Source: Rhypophila decipiens
Taxonomy: Eukaryota; Ascomycota; Sordariomycetes; Sordariales; Naviculisporaceae
Assembly: GCA_033297075.1 (NCBI GenBank)
Contig: MU858101.1
Coordinates: 124,001-188,000 of the forward strand
Reading direction: 5' to 3'
Length of the DNA stretch: 64,000 bases
Of this stretch, positions 22,868 to 33,246 are shown piece by piece (within the stretch, counting starts at the first letter, position 1; each line of letters begins with the position of its first letter). Under the pieces are notes generated by a model. That model made no database searches, was not told where the DNA came from, and worked only from the letters and a program-made list of their open reading frames with translations. A program made the translations under genes and the position numbers.

Positions 22868-25003
22868 ATGGCAAAGAGAAGCTTTCGCTGGACGAACTGT
22901 TCGCCAGACACGATCATCTCACCGCCATACTCTTATGGCTCAAGTGGCTATAATGACGGCGAAGATTTCTTCAGGATGGGTGATATCGATCCAGCGACGC
23001 CTGACGACCTGCAGAGTCTTTTCTACAGTACATCGAAACAGAAAGAGCCGACTAAGAAATGGTATACAACTCAACTGCATTTCTACGGCGTTTCATCCAA
23101 GAAGACAGCTACGAGGCCTGAACTGCGACAGGCCCTGAAATCGGCTTACGACGTGGGAAGAGTACATTGCCCATTCCATTTTGTCCTTCTGACACCTTGA
23201 CTTGAGTACTAACCATGGATGATGGAACAGTGCCAAGAACTTGCACCGGCCATCACCGTCATTCGAAATCGACTTAGAAGGCAATATGACGATGCCCTTA
23301 AACAGCTAGAAGACGAGCAGTTCGCCAGCCTCAATGGAAATATGTCCTCAGAGGTCAATTCCGATCCTCCTCGGTTCATAGCCAAGTACTTCCTTGATGC
23401 GCAGGGGCGTCCAGACCAAGGAAAGACGAAAGCAGCGCTATCTCTCGAAGCCTGGAATCGCACAACAGAGCTCAGGGAGTTGGTCGCAAGCATCTCATCG
23501 CTAAGGCTTATCACTGCCAACAGGAGAATTCTTATTGGCTGGGACAACACCATGGAGAAGGGGATCGAAAACGAATTCAAGAGGATCAAGTCGTCGCGCT
23601 CGCAGGATGACAAGTACTGGCAAGCCGAGCAGGCAAACGTTAGCATTGAGCTTTTCTTGGCCATTAATCTTGGACTCAACCTAGATGTGCACCACTCACC
23701 GCTGGGAACAACCGGTTGTAGACCATCAACACCTGTGATTCTTTCTGATGTATGGTTGAGCGACGAAAACAAGAAGATTATCAACAATCTTGCAGGGACA
23801 GCACCGGACCTGGTCATGAAGAAGCACAGCAACTATCAGATTATTGGATGGGACGCTGCCAAAGTGAATGCCGAAATTGATAGTCTCAAGGCCGAGGAAA
23901 AACGCATGGAAGAGGAGGCGGAGGCAAACAGAAAGAAATGGGAAGCAGAGGAAGAGGCAGAGAACAAGGCGCGGTGGCACAAACTAAGCAAACCTCACCG
24001 AGAACTGGTCGCAAAGCTTGAGCGGAAGCCTTCTCGTCCTGTCTTTGGTTTGCCACTCCTCTATGGAAAATATATCGTCAGGTATCAACATGAGGATGAT
24101 GGGCTTTACGGCGAGTACAATGGCAGTAAGATGGCGCTAAACATCTTCCCGGCCGACAAAGACTGCAGAGGTCACGGCTTGGTAGCTTCATTCGACTTTG
24201 GAAACATCGAAGGTATGATGCTGTTGGGCATGTCCCGGGACAAGGTGGTGCTTCTTCGCGAGGGCCTACTGAAGGACTATAGAGACTACGACCCGGCTGA
24301 CTGGGATCAGGACGATGAGGACGAGGCGGAATCTTATTTGTCCTCGTCTACCATAGCCTTTGGATTTGGACACTTTCCGTCTTCGAATTTCACCAGTCAA
24401 CATGGACATCAACTTGGCTCATTGAGTTCTACCACCACCGACTCCGCTACTGTCATAGGGACAAAAAGACCTGCGCCGGCAGCAACCAGCATTGCCGATC
24501 CATTTGGAGTACTCGCAGCAAGAGCCAAGAGGCAGCGAATGATGGAAGAAGCCAATGTCAAAACTGAGAATCCCAGCGGCATCCCACAGGATCGGAAGAT
24601 AAAACAAGAACACAACGACTCAAGTTCTCTCGCAGCCATTCCTCCCGCGCCAACAATGACCAGGTTCAAGAAGGAGGAACCAGAAGCCAGCACCAGCACT
24701 AGCACCTCTTCGTTGGCTCCTCCCGTTGTTCTCCCTCCTGCATTACCAGAACAGCGACAGCCGACCCGCCGTCGCATTTTTTTCCAGCTGGCATATAACG
24801 ACAAAGGTGGTTGGCCAGATATAGACGACAACCACAGACAAGTCGGGCATTTCGACTTTGACGAACTGGGCGCCAAAGCAGATGGCGTTTTTCGGCTGCC
24901 CAGTTATGAGCAGGAGATAGAGCGACTGTCCATTTACAAGGTGTCTGAAACGCCGGATCAGCAGGCGCAACCGGGCGAGTGGGGCTGGTTTTTCAAAGGA
25001 TAG
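22868..25003 (+). CDS. Uncharacterised fungal protein, 688 aa
   Basis: Two exons, 22868-23161 and 23231-25003; the 69-bp phase-0 intron (GTACAT...ACAG) joins VGR to CQELAPAITVIRN. A Lys/Glu-rich segment, likely a coiled coil, spans about residues 315-351. It is followed by a conserved-looking globular module near 378-430 (YIVRYQHEDDG, then GHGLVASFDFG, then EGMMLLGMSRDKV). I associate this with a group of hypothetical mould proteins that have no assigned function. A Ser/Thr/Pro-rich linker leads to a second, similar C-terminal module (RRIFFQLAYNDKG...EWGWFFKG). No signal peptide, membrane helix or catalytic motif is visible, so it is probably cytoplasmic or nuclear. Function unknown. Confidence 0.75.
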
Positions 25004-25564
25004 AGCCGGTTGGTCCGGACGCGGACTGGCAAGCAAGTACCCGAACGTTGGTAGTTCGATGGACCTTTTACACTAAGATACAGGTTATTGCAGGGAGTTT
25101 CCGGGTTGGGTGATGGCGATGTTCAGGCGGGGCTGGCTTCAAGCTTGTTCCAAGGTGGGGATTGTGGGGCAAGGCCGCAAGGGCGAGATACCTACTGAAG
25201 ACGTCAGCGTCCAACCGAGGCTAGAAGCGGCATCGTTCTGACAAAAGAAAAAGGGAATGGTTTTTGAGGTTCAACCAAAAGCGCATATGGGAGTATTGTT
25301 TTTAAGTATGGGGTGATCTTTCCGCAACAAAAGATGGTGTCCTGTTTTTCTTTTTTTGTCGGATATGCGGCACCCGGGGTCCCTCGCTAAAGGGCATCGA
25401 AGGACAACCTTGCAGAATGCAATCGCACGGAAAGCACAGGCGCAGAGCGTTGGCACACTGTACAGGGTGATGGAGGGCAGACAGATGGGACGAAATTTCC
25501 CCTTCAGCCCCGCTAGGTGGGCGCTATATAGGGCAGTCCAAAGTCATGACTGTTTGAAGTTGGT
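25004..25564. other. Intergenic, upstream of tRNA
   Basis: No gene is supported in this stretch. It should contain the 3' UTR of the 688-aa protein gene. No other structure is seen. Confidence 0.5.
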
Positions 25565-25697
25565 GGTTGCGTGGTCTAGTGGTCAGGATGCTGCCTCTCC
25601 ATAGTTCATCTGTCATGGTGCTACCCGCGTGGAGGGCTAAACATCGGAATGGGAGCCGGTGAGTGCAGAGGTCCGGGTTCAAATCCCGGTACGATCA
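25565..25697 (+). tRNA. tRNA-Glu(CTC)-like gene with a 63-nt intron
   Basis: The acceptor strands GGTTGCG and TACGATC pair with one C-A mismatch and some G-U pairs. The D-arm region TGGTCTAGTGGTCAGGAT fits the A box and the fungal tRNA-Glu/Asp pattern. The anticodon loop reads CT-CTC-C, giving anticodon CTC (Glu). The T arm CCGGGTTCAAATCCCGG is perfect and supplies the B box. Between anticodon base 37 and the 3' stem (GCAG) lie about 63 nt (25601-25663), placed where eukaryotic tRNA introns sit. A T11 Pol III terminator follows some 24 bases downstream. The anticodon stem has four good pairs plus one mismatch, and one base seems missing between the D and anticodon arms. It could therefore be a diverged copy or pseudogene. 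Confidence 0.55.
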
Positions 25698-26060
25698 TCA
25701 ATTTCAAGTAACGTTAATTCTTTTTTTTTTGGATTATTCTTTTTTGTTTCAATTTTTGGATTCTAATTCTTCTTCCCAGCCTTTCTTTCCCTTTTTTTTT
25801 GTGTGTATAAATTTTTATCCGTTGGTTTAAAATCTAGACGAACCATTTGCAAATTATGAAGAAGCGGAAACAACTTCAACCGGTACTGGAATTAACCATT
25901 CTCACGACCTTCCATTTTCCAACGTATTTTAATTAATCCAACCTTATTCTTCAAAGCCCGCCAATTATCAAGGCACAAAGCATCATGGACACACTGCAGC
26001 ATAGAGTGAATTCCCTTCCCAGCGGCTCAATTTGATTAGTATACAGCATTTCAGAAACAA
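25698..26060. other. T-rich spacer
   Basis: AT-rich sequence with T tracts (about 25721-25731 and 25790-25800), including the probable Pol III terminator of the tRNA. No ORF is supported. Confidence 0.55.
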
Positions 26061-26561
26061 TTACATAATATACAAAGCACACTCCTCGTTCCAACATCCC
26101 AGCAGGTAGAACGAGGCCTCGTCAAACATCTCAGGCCGACCACAAACCGGGCAGCGAGGCCAAATTCCCGAATCACCCCCCGTAAAACTCAATGGCCTCT
26201 CGCCATCCACAAAACGAGACTGGTTGCCGAGGGTAATGGCGGGGGCGGCAGCAGCACCGGCGACGGCAACGACAACGGCAGGAGCAGCGGCAGCGGCAGC
26301 AGCAGTGGCGGCAGGGGCGGCGACAGCAGCAGGGGCAGCGACAGCGGCGGCGGCGGCAACGACCGGGGCAACGACAGGACCGGCAGCAGCAGTGCTGCCA
26401 CCACTGCCAGGGGCAGCAGCACCGGGGGGGTCGACTGGTCCGGCGGCGGCGGGAGCAGGACGGCGACGGCGACGAGGGCGGGCATCGCGGCCCCGAACAC
26501 GAGCGTTGGTTTGCTCGGCTGGGCGAGCAGGCGGCGAGGCACTCCGACGGCGGTCAGCCAT
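26061..26561 (-). CDS. Alanine-rich protein with C-terminal zinc ribbon
   Basis: A single-exon minus-strand ORF of 166 aa from a true ATG. Residues 1-40 are basic and Arg rich (RGRDARPRRRRRP), suggesting nucleic-acid binding or nuclear import. Residues 40-112 are an Ala/Pro/Val low-complexity tract encoded by GCN-type triplets. The last 30 residues contain CPVCGRPE, then, 15 residues on, CWNEEC, a C-x2-C...C-x4-C arrangement suggesting a small zinc ribbon. No family is recognised. The low-complexity part is also open on the opposite strand, which is expected of GCN repeats and is not a second gene. Coding status rests on the ATG, the length and the ordered C-terminus. Confidence 0.55.
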   Translation of the reverse strand: MADRRRSASPPARPAEQTNARVRGRDARPRRRRRPAPAAAGPVDPPGAAAPGSGGSTAAAGPVVAPVVAAAAAVAAPAAVAAPAATAAAAAAAPAVVVAVAGAAAAPAITLGNQSRFVDGERPLSFTGGDSGIWPRCPVCGRPEMFDEASFYLLGCWNEECALYIM

Positions 26562-27131
26562 TTTCTATTTCTTTTCTTTTTAGAAAAAGAAAAAGAAAAA
26601 GAAAAAGAAAACAGGTGCTGGATAGATAGATATATGGTCGGTGCCAATTCCAGAAACTGGAGGAAAGAGGTTCTATAACAAAGATGAAGTAACAGCTCTA
26701 AAGATGATAAAGTGATGTTGAAGATGAGGCTGATCGAAAATGATCAAGGCAACTAGAGTGATATATTGGTGCCAATGGCCATAATAATATAGTACTGGCA
26801 GACCGGGGTTGCTAGATATACCCGGCACTCCATCACACTTTCAATTCGTTGATCCCTTGTCCCAAAAAATGCCATGAGCTGAGGGATAGAACCTTGCCAT
26901 CCTCAACGAACGCCATGCTATGCCCTGGCCCAAGGAAATCACCCAGAAGAAATACAAAACGCCATCATGCAGTCGCTGGTCATGCCGGTCAAATGCCACC
27001 CAGTTCCTCCTTGCGTGTGCTCCAGATTCCCATTATGTTCCACAAGCCCATTGAAGGCTTGTCCATGCTACTAGACGTAGCTCCATCCACCCACAAGCCC
27101 ACCGCCTCCAAAAGTAGAAAACTCCCAAAAT
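26562..27131. other. Intergenic with A5G microsatellite
   Basis: An (AAAAAG)n repeat occupies 26583-26611, just upstream of the zinc-ribbon gene start. A frame on the plus strand (26849-27214) starts at TTG and overlaps the next gene antisense; I do not support it. Confidence 0.55.
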
Positions 27132-28712
27132 TTAGATGCCGTATTCCTCATCAGCAGGCTGGAAGAGATCGGGTTGAGCCCCGTACGGGCCAACAATTGA
27201 CGCGCAATGCATGAAGTCCTGGGACAGCGAGTCCATGTCCGCATCTGATGGCCCGTCCATTTCTGTTGCTGCCATATGCGGCTGGGGATAGAGCAACATA
27301 GGTCCGGGTGCCGGTGCCGGTGCCGCGATGCCTGGATTGAACGGCAATCGCATAGGTGGTTGCCCTGGACCAAAGACCACCACACTCTGCAGTGGCATGT
27401 AGAAAAACGGCCCCATAACTCCAAGTCCTTTCAAATGAGGATACGCTCCAAAATCCATCTTGTCCTCCACGCCATACTCTCTCTTATAGTAGGCCGATAC
27501 ACCAGCAGAAACATTCCCCTCCTTAACATCCTTAGTGCCGGCTGGTTTCTAACCTGAGGCCGGCAAATCGTGCTGGTTCGGTTTCTCTTGTGCAGCGTTG
27601 TGTCTTGCCACATACTCCTCGTAGGGGGGCTTGAACTCATGGGCTCGGTCCCAGATGTCGTACTCGACCTTGTTCCAGACTTCAAGTCCCTCAATCTGCA
27701 TGTCGGTGAGGGAGAGCGGGTCGGCAGCCCATTTGTCATCAAATCTTCTGGCTCTGTCAAGGGTCTCCTTGACTCCCAATCGCCACTTGCGCATAAGATA
27801 GGCAATGCCGATGAAGGTAGGCTCGTAGCGGGTTCCGGGGGTCTGGCCGCCGTGGATCATGACCACACTTGCAGGACGCATGTGGCGGGCCTTGTAGTTC
27901 TCCAGGTCTTTGCCCTTCTTGCCCAGAAGCTCAGGTCCAAGGAAGATCTCGTCGTCATCCTCGTCAAATCCTCGAGCAGCCTCTTGCTGCTCTGCAAGGC
28001 TTGGCGGATCGGTATAGTACCTGTCGATGAAGTCGCAAATATCCTTCAGCTTGTACGTGAGGACAACGGTTGACTTCCGGATGACGATGGACAAGAAATT
28101 GGGCTGCGGTGTCTCACATGGCTGAGACTGGTGTTTCAGGCGGTTTGTCGTGTTGCCGAGGATGGGCTCGTTATCGTCAACTCTGCCATCAATGATGGTG
28201 ATGGCTGCTGCATGGGTCTTTCCCTTGACCCAGGCCTGCATCTGCTCTGGTGATACCGCGGCATACCCGACTGTCAAGCCGGGAGCTATCTCGCGCCCGT
28301 GCAGATTGTAATTGGGCTCCTCGTCGCCCAAAGGAATTGGCTCCAATGGCCCCATTGGGTAGCCTGGGGACTCCACGGGATAGAATGGGGCCTGGAGAGC
28401 AAGGCCATGAGGATAAGGGCTGAACCCAAGTTGGTGATGCTGGCCAGGGGTGAGCTGACCTGGCGCAGGCGTGAAGTCCACAAGCCTGCGAGGGACCCTG
28501 CCGGGCGTGAAGTCGGCAGGTCCGCCAGAGGCTTGGCCAGGCGCGGAGCTTGGCCGGCGACCAGGCGTGAAAGTGTTGGCCTGCGGATGGGCCTTGCTCG
28601 GGTCGAAGCTCGCGGCTTCGGCAGACAACCGGGGGCCGGCCGGCTTCTCCTGAGCCTCGCGGCGCTTTGCGGCCTTGCCTTTGGCCTTCTCGTGGTCTTG
28701 CTGGCCAGACAT
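27132..28712 (-). CDS. Uncharacterised proline/glycine-rich protein, about 501 aa
   Basis: The minus-strand model is exon 1 27554-28712 (MSGQQDHEKAKGK...) and exon 2 27132-27478. Without splicing the frame meets TAG at 27549-27551 (398 codons into the model's frame, after DLPASG). The same frame is then open for another 139 codons. A 75-bp intron, a multiple of three (GTTAGA...AGAG, 27479-27553), removes that stop and keeps frame, giving 501 aa. The N-terminal 130 residues carry repeated FTPGR / FTPAPG motifs. The middle (TVVLTYKLKDICDFIDRYY, then RYEPTFIGIAYLMRKW) looks globular. The C-terminus is Pro/Met rich. No known domain. The shorter product ending at the TAG remains possible. Confidence 0.6.
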
Positions 28713-30482
28713 TGTGAATTCGGCTAGTGCTAGGCGAGGGATGGGTTGAGCTAACAAACGTCGTTAGATGTTTGTAAATTGGAGAATAAAGAGGCACAGG
28801 TGTCAAGCAAGTGAAGAGGTGCACTTACTTTAATAATGAGGTGAGAGCTCTGGCTCTTGACTCAAATTGAGGAATCGCGGGGCGTCAGAATGAACTCTGG
28901 ACGAAGCCTAGTAGCCAACCGAAGGTTTTGGATTGGAAGGAGACGAGATTCGGCAAACTCGGACGAGGGAAGCATAGGTTGTGTCGGTGGTGTCTGACAG
29001 ATGAAGACGAGAAGGTCGACCAAAGCCGGGAAGAGGTCAAGGGAGATGCCGGAAGCAGGATCAAGCGACTAGGTGATGACGTTGAATGAAGAATATTGCA
29101 ATCCGGACGACGATCTGGCTGAGTGGTTAAGGGGTAAGCAGACAAGGGTGTCTGGTTGTAGAGGAGATAAAGGATAAAGGAGGTGTGCAGGTGTGCCTGA
29201 GAAAGATGTCGTGTGCGAGGAGCTCGAGAGACAATCGCGCAAAATAGATGGTTGCGGCACAGAGGTGGAAGGAGAGGAGGGAGTCGGGAGACTGCGAAAT
29301 AATTTATAGACCAACTCCTGTGCTGGTGGGGGAGAACCGAGCTTAAGTGCTCTTGACGCTAGCACCACGTGGGGTGGTCGTCGTGGTGGGCAACAAGCGG
29401 TCGAAGGTCGATGACAGATTGACAGTGGTGGGATGGCTGATTAAGGGGAGGTTGCCCTCCTGCGTGACAGACTTCTACCCCTATTGTCTCAATTTTGATT
29501 GGATAGAAGAGTGTAAGGGCCAGGGGGATGACGAAAGTTGTCATAAGGCTGGATTTCGAGATCACACTACAATGACCCACGGGATGATACCGCTGGATTT
29601 CAGTAAGTCACCGTGCATACCGGCGGGCCGTCATCTAGAACGGATCGGAGCTCGTTAGTGGCTCGACCCGCTACCTGACCGTATTAGGTGGGGTGAAGGG
29701 GAACGCGTACCCGGACAGGACAAAGGACCAGGTGGACATTGCTGGGGACTCGACCCAGAGTGGGGCAAGATGGCCCGTCCAAACTACATGTCCATTTCCG
29801 TCTCTCTATTGTATGGAAAATTACAGTGCTGTTTGAGCCCCGATGAAGAACAATATGCCTCTACTCTCTAGCCCCTGGCATTGCAAACAATAGCACGTGC
29901 GACAGTTTCAGGGAACCTGGGGATTAATTACGAGTGCTGTTAATCGGGATTTTTTCTTGTCCTCTGTTGTGTGAGATGAACATAAGGCGCACATGCTATT
30001 TGATTTTAAGATGGTACATCAGTAAGTCAGATAAACATGGAACTGGTAAATACACAAGAGTGTGTAAATGCCCTCATCCATTAATCCTCCTAGTAGCCTT
30101 GTAGTCGAAAAGTGCTGGTCGTTTACCAGCTGTCGGAAGTCGATGACAGATGTCGGGCGTAAAAGTCACTAGGTACCTCACTGTGCTGTCGAGCCGCTGT
30201 ACCCTGAACAGAGTGGCGTGCCGCACCGAGTATAGCCCGTAAGGTGATGAAACATGACATGTTTGGGATCTCCAGTGGACCAGCACTGCGGCGTCCATTC
30301 GGAAACAGTGCCAAGACAGGTCTGACATGACCTTGTTCCGCTGTTTGATTTAACTTCACTTCATTTCTCCTTCATCTCTTAGCTTGTTCCTACCTTGGGT
30401 TCTTGGAAATAGCTTGTTTCGACTTCCTTCAGCCAAACGATAATAGACGATATCTCATCCACTTGTTCAGACCTCAATAGCT
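28713..30482. other. Intergenic, no gene; one tRNA-like fragment
   Basis: These 1.8 kb between divergent genes hold no supported ORF. Around 29109-29132 is a stretch resembling the 5' half of a tRNA-Ser/Leu (A-box TGGCTGAGTGG followed by TTAAGG). No B box or 3' half follows, so I treat it as a fragment. Confidence 0.5.
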
Positions 30483-31431
30483 ATGATGAACTCACCACAG
30501 TATCACGACCTCCGAAAAGACCTCGAGACAAACGATGTCCGGCATTCTCACGATGGCTCTTCATTAACCGAGTACGACGACGAAGACAAAGCCCACCAGC
30601 ACTGGCAAGGGAGCGCATCAGGCTCGTCAGCTTCGACGAAAACGAAATGCGCACGGTTCTGGGAAACATTCAAATCTTTCCGATCGATATTAGACACGGT
30701 TCTCTTGGTCGTCAGCCTCGTTCTCTTGATAGAAAGGACGGGAAGACAGCCAGCCAAACCGGCAGAGTTTGAATTTGCTGGCGACTTGACGGGCTTTGCG
30801 CCACGATGTACGTCGGGTACCCCTGATTCGGGGATACATCAAGCTTACTCGTTATCGCTTGTACAGTCTCACAGCAGATCAAGACCTTCGTCCCAGACCT
30901 AGGCTTCATCCCCGAGAATGTCTCCGAGTTCTTTTCCCAACAGGTCCAAAACAAATGGCTTGGCTTGGTTCCCCGTAAGCAGTCTTCCTCTTGCTTTCCA
31001 TTTCCAATGAGAATTCAAAGCTAATCCATATCCTTTTAACAGGAGGCCTCGGCTACGTCCTAATAGACGACACCTCGGCATACAACAACCTCCCAACAAA
31101 ACTAGAGACCTACCCAGACTCAACATTCACCACCTCCGTCACACACCAGCTCCACTGTCTACACGCCATAATCGGCACCGTCGCAGCGCTTACCTCCAAT
31201 CAGCCGGAAAAGGGGCCCGACGAGGGGGCATGGCATCTGGCGCATTGCTTCGAGTATCTGAGGCAGACGATCATGTGCTGCGGGGATGTCGCGCTTGAGG
31301 GACAGGCGACGACCTTTCCCGATGGAATGACGGGTAGTGATGGGTGGGATGCGACACATGTCTGCAAGGATTATAACGCTATTTTGGAGTATTTGGAGGA
31401 TAATAGGGTTGATGATGAGAGATGGATTTGA
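30483..31431 (+). CDS. UstYa-like (DUF3328) oxidase, membrane-anchored
   Basis: Three exons (30483-30807, 30867-30974, 31043-31431) with consistent phase-1 introns give 273 aa. A single transmembrane helix lies near residues 68-84 (ILDTVLLVVSLVLLIE). The globular part carries the two signature motifs of the UstYa family, HQLHC at 179-183 and HLAHC at 209-213. These are followed by FEYLRQTIMCCGD and ATHVCKDY near the C-terminus, all diagnostic of DUF3328. UstYa-type enzymes catalyse oxidative cyclisation or related steps in fungal RiPP and other secondary-metabolite pathways. No RiPP precursor or other pathway gene is visible nearby, so the substrate is unknown. The ATG is doubled (30483 and 30486). 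The gene converges on the CBM18 gene. Confidence 0.9.
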
Positions 31432-31600
31432 TATTCACGGTTATTGCTATATTCAGATTTGGGATTTTGAAATGGGTTTGTCTTGTCTAGTACATGCACA
31501 AAGCTCGGGAACTTGAAACTTTTTTTGTTGATGGCCTGCTTATATACAGTCACTTTTCCGAATCCTCAACTGTCTCATCGACTCCATTTCCGCGTCAGAC

Positions 31601-32156
31601 CTACTCCCAAAGACCGCGGGACCTCTTGCCGGTGCTTCTCGCGCAAGTTCCAAAGCCAGACTGGCACCCCTTGGCGGTGTCGCAGTGGTCGGTGGTATTT
31701 CCGCAGTATCCGCTACAAGTATTTCAAGTCAGCTCAACTCAGGGCACGAGGGAGCAGAGTAACATACGCAGCAGAGCAGCACCCCATCGTCGACCCCGTA
31801 GGACATCTATACCCGCTCTTACCGGCCCCGGTAGTCCCGCAAGTGCCATCAATCGAGACTGTAGTGCCCGACCTCGGCGCGGTGCACGAGCTCGTAGTGT
31901 TGGAGAATCGCGTCTGGCATCCGCCCGTGGTCAGGCAGAAGCTATCGCCCGTCCCACAGTATCCGTATTGCGAGCAGCAGGGGGTATCAGATGGGCAGGT
32001 GTATCCCTTGTTCGCGCCTGCTAGGAGGGTCCCGCATGTTAGGTCTGGCGAGACGACGGATACTGCTCGGCGGAGGGAGTCTTGGCTCTGAAGGTCCGAG
32101 TCGGGGACTACGGCTGCGAGGGCGATTGCCGGGAGGAGGAGGATTGTGGCTAGCAT
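31601..32156 (-). CDS. Secreted protein with two CBM18 (hevein-like) chitin-binding domains
   Basis: Minus-strand exons 31768-32156 and 31601-31712 (phase-2 intron GTATGT...TGTAG, 55 bp) give 166 aa. Residues 1-15 form a signal peptide (MLATILLLPAIALAA). Two eight-cysteine hevein modules follow, at about C41-C80 (PCCSQYGYCGTGDSFC) and C106-C146 (GCCSAAGYCGNTTDHC). They are joined by a Ser/Thr linker. Each keeps the aromatic/Ser pattern of chitin-binding type-1 domains. The intron sits inside the second module and restores its second half exactly. The protein should be secreted to the wall or medium, where it may bind chitin, either for wall protection or to mask oligomers. It has no catalytic domain. 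The stop lies 169 bp from the UstYa stop. Confidence 0.9.
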
Positions 32157-33246
32157 TTTGAAGGATCGTTAAGTTGTGGATGGGAGTGATAGAAGGTAAG
32201 GTTACAGACAAGAAGGACAAGCTTTGCCAGGAGAGATGTTCAGGAACCCAGCGGCGGCTTATGTACGTCCCCGATCGTGAGCCGATGGTTCATGTCTTGG
32301 TAGCCCGCTTCCGAGTCCCGAGGACAAAGCCAAGACTAATATGTTAGGCGAACTGCAGCCGTGTCATCTCAATCTGTTTATATATTTATATAGCTAATTG
32401 CAGTTCCTTCCCCCCTCACCCCTTGCAGATGGTAATTGTGGCTTACGCAGTGTATATGCGGAGTGATATGGGGTTTGGAGGCAGGAACTATATGGCCTTG
32501 AGTGGTGAGCGGCTCGGAAAGGTGAGCTATACACGTACCCGAGACAGACAGTTTGTGTAGCACGGTCAATGGAAGCAATAGGCCGATTTGATTTATACAA
32601 AACGAACAATGTGGTTCTTGACTGTCGATTGGAGGGGATGTGGTGGACGCCGATCTCTATATTTAGGCATAAAGGGAGGACCCGGGTCCGGGGTTATTTG
32701 TTGCACCATCGAGAAAACTCACTTCTCGAATTACGGGCTAGAACCATAACTACCGGGCTACAATTTTCCGGGCCTATGGCATTTCAGCAGCAGCTTTTAA
32801 AGAGGACACCAATGTACGCGCGCAAGTTTTCAATGCGGAAGAATTACACATTCACCGCCAGTGCAGTGCGTTGCGATTGATGTAACCAATATCAAGAGCA
32901 AAGGCAACGATCAAGGGACAGCCGGAGCACGATTAACCAGAGTGAATGCTTTTTAGCCGTAACATAGAGAAAGGGGGAATCTAACACCTATTGACAAGTA
33001 CAGCGCATGGATGGAACCTCGATGAAAGGGGAACTGATAGCCCATTTTCGTAAGTTGAGATACAGCAAGAAATGACAACATTAGAACCCAAACCACCGTG
33101 TCATAACACTTTCTCCTATATCTTACCTCCTGAATCAAACACAAGCGAAAATAGAAAAGACCAAGGGAAAGTGAAATGAATGCAAATATTTGAGACAATC
33201 CCTCGAACAGATGAAGGAAGCAGCCTGTCCATCCGTGAATAAAAGT
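32157..33246. other. Intergenic, no gene
   Basis: About 1.1 kb upstream of the CBM18 gene and downstream of the AAA gene. ORFs of up to 103 codons overlap on both strands without recognisable features. No repeat structure is seen. Confidence 0.55.

Noticed and set aside
26224..26583. 119-codon plus-strand Ala-rich ORF
   Set aside because: It is the antisense reading of GCN/GGC-type repeats in the minus-strand zinc-ribbon gene; low-complexity triplets are open on both strands.
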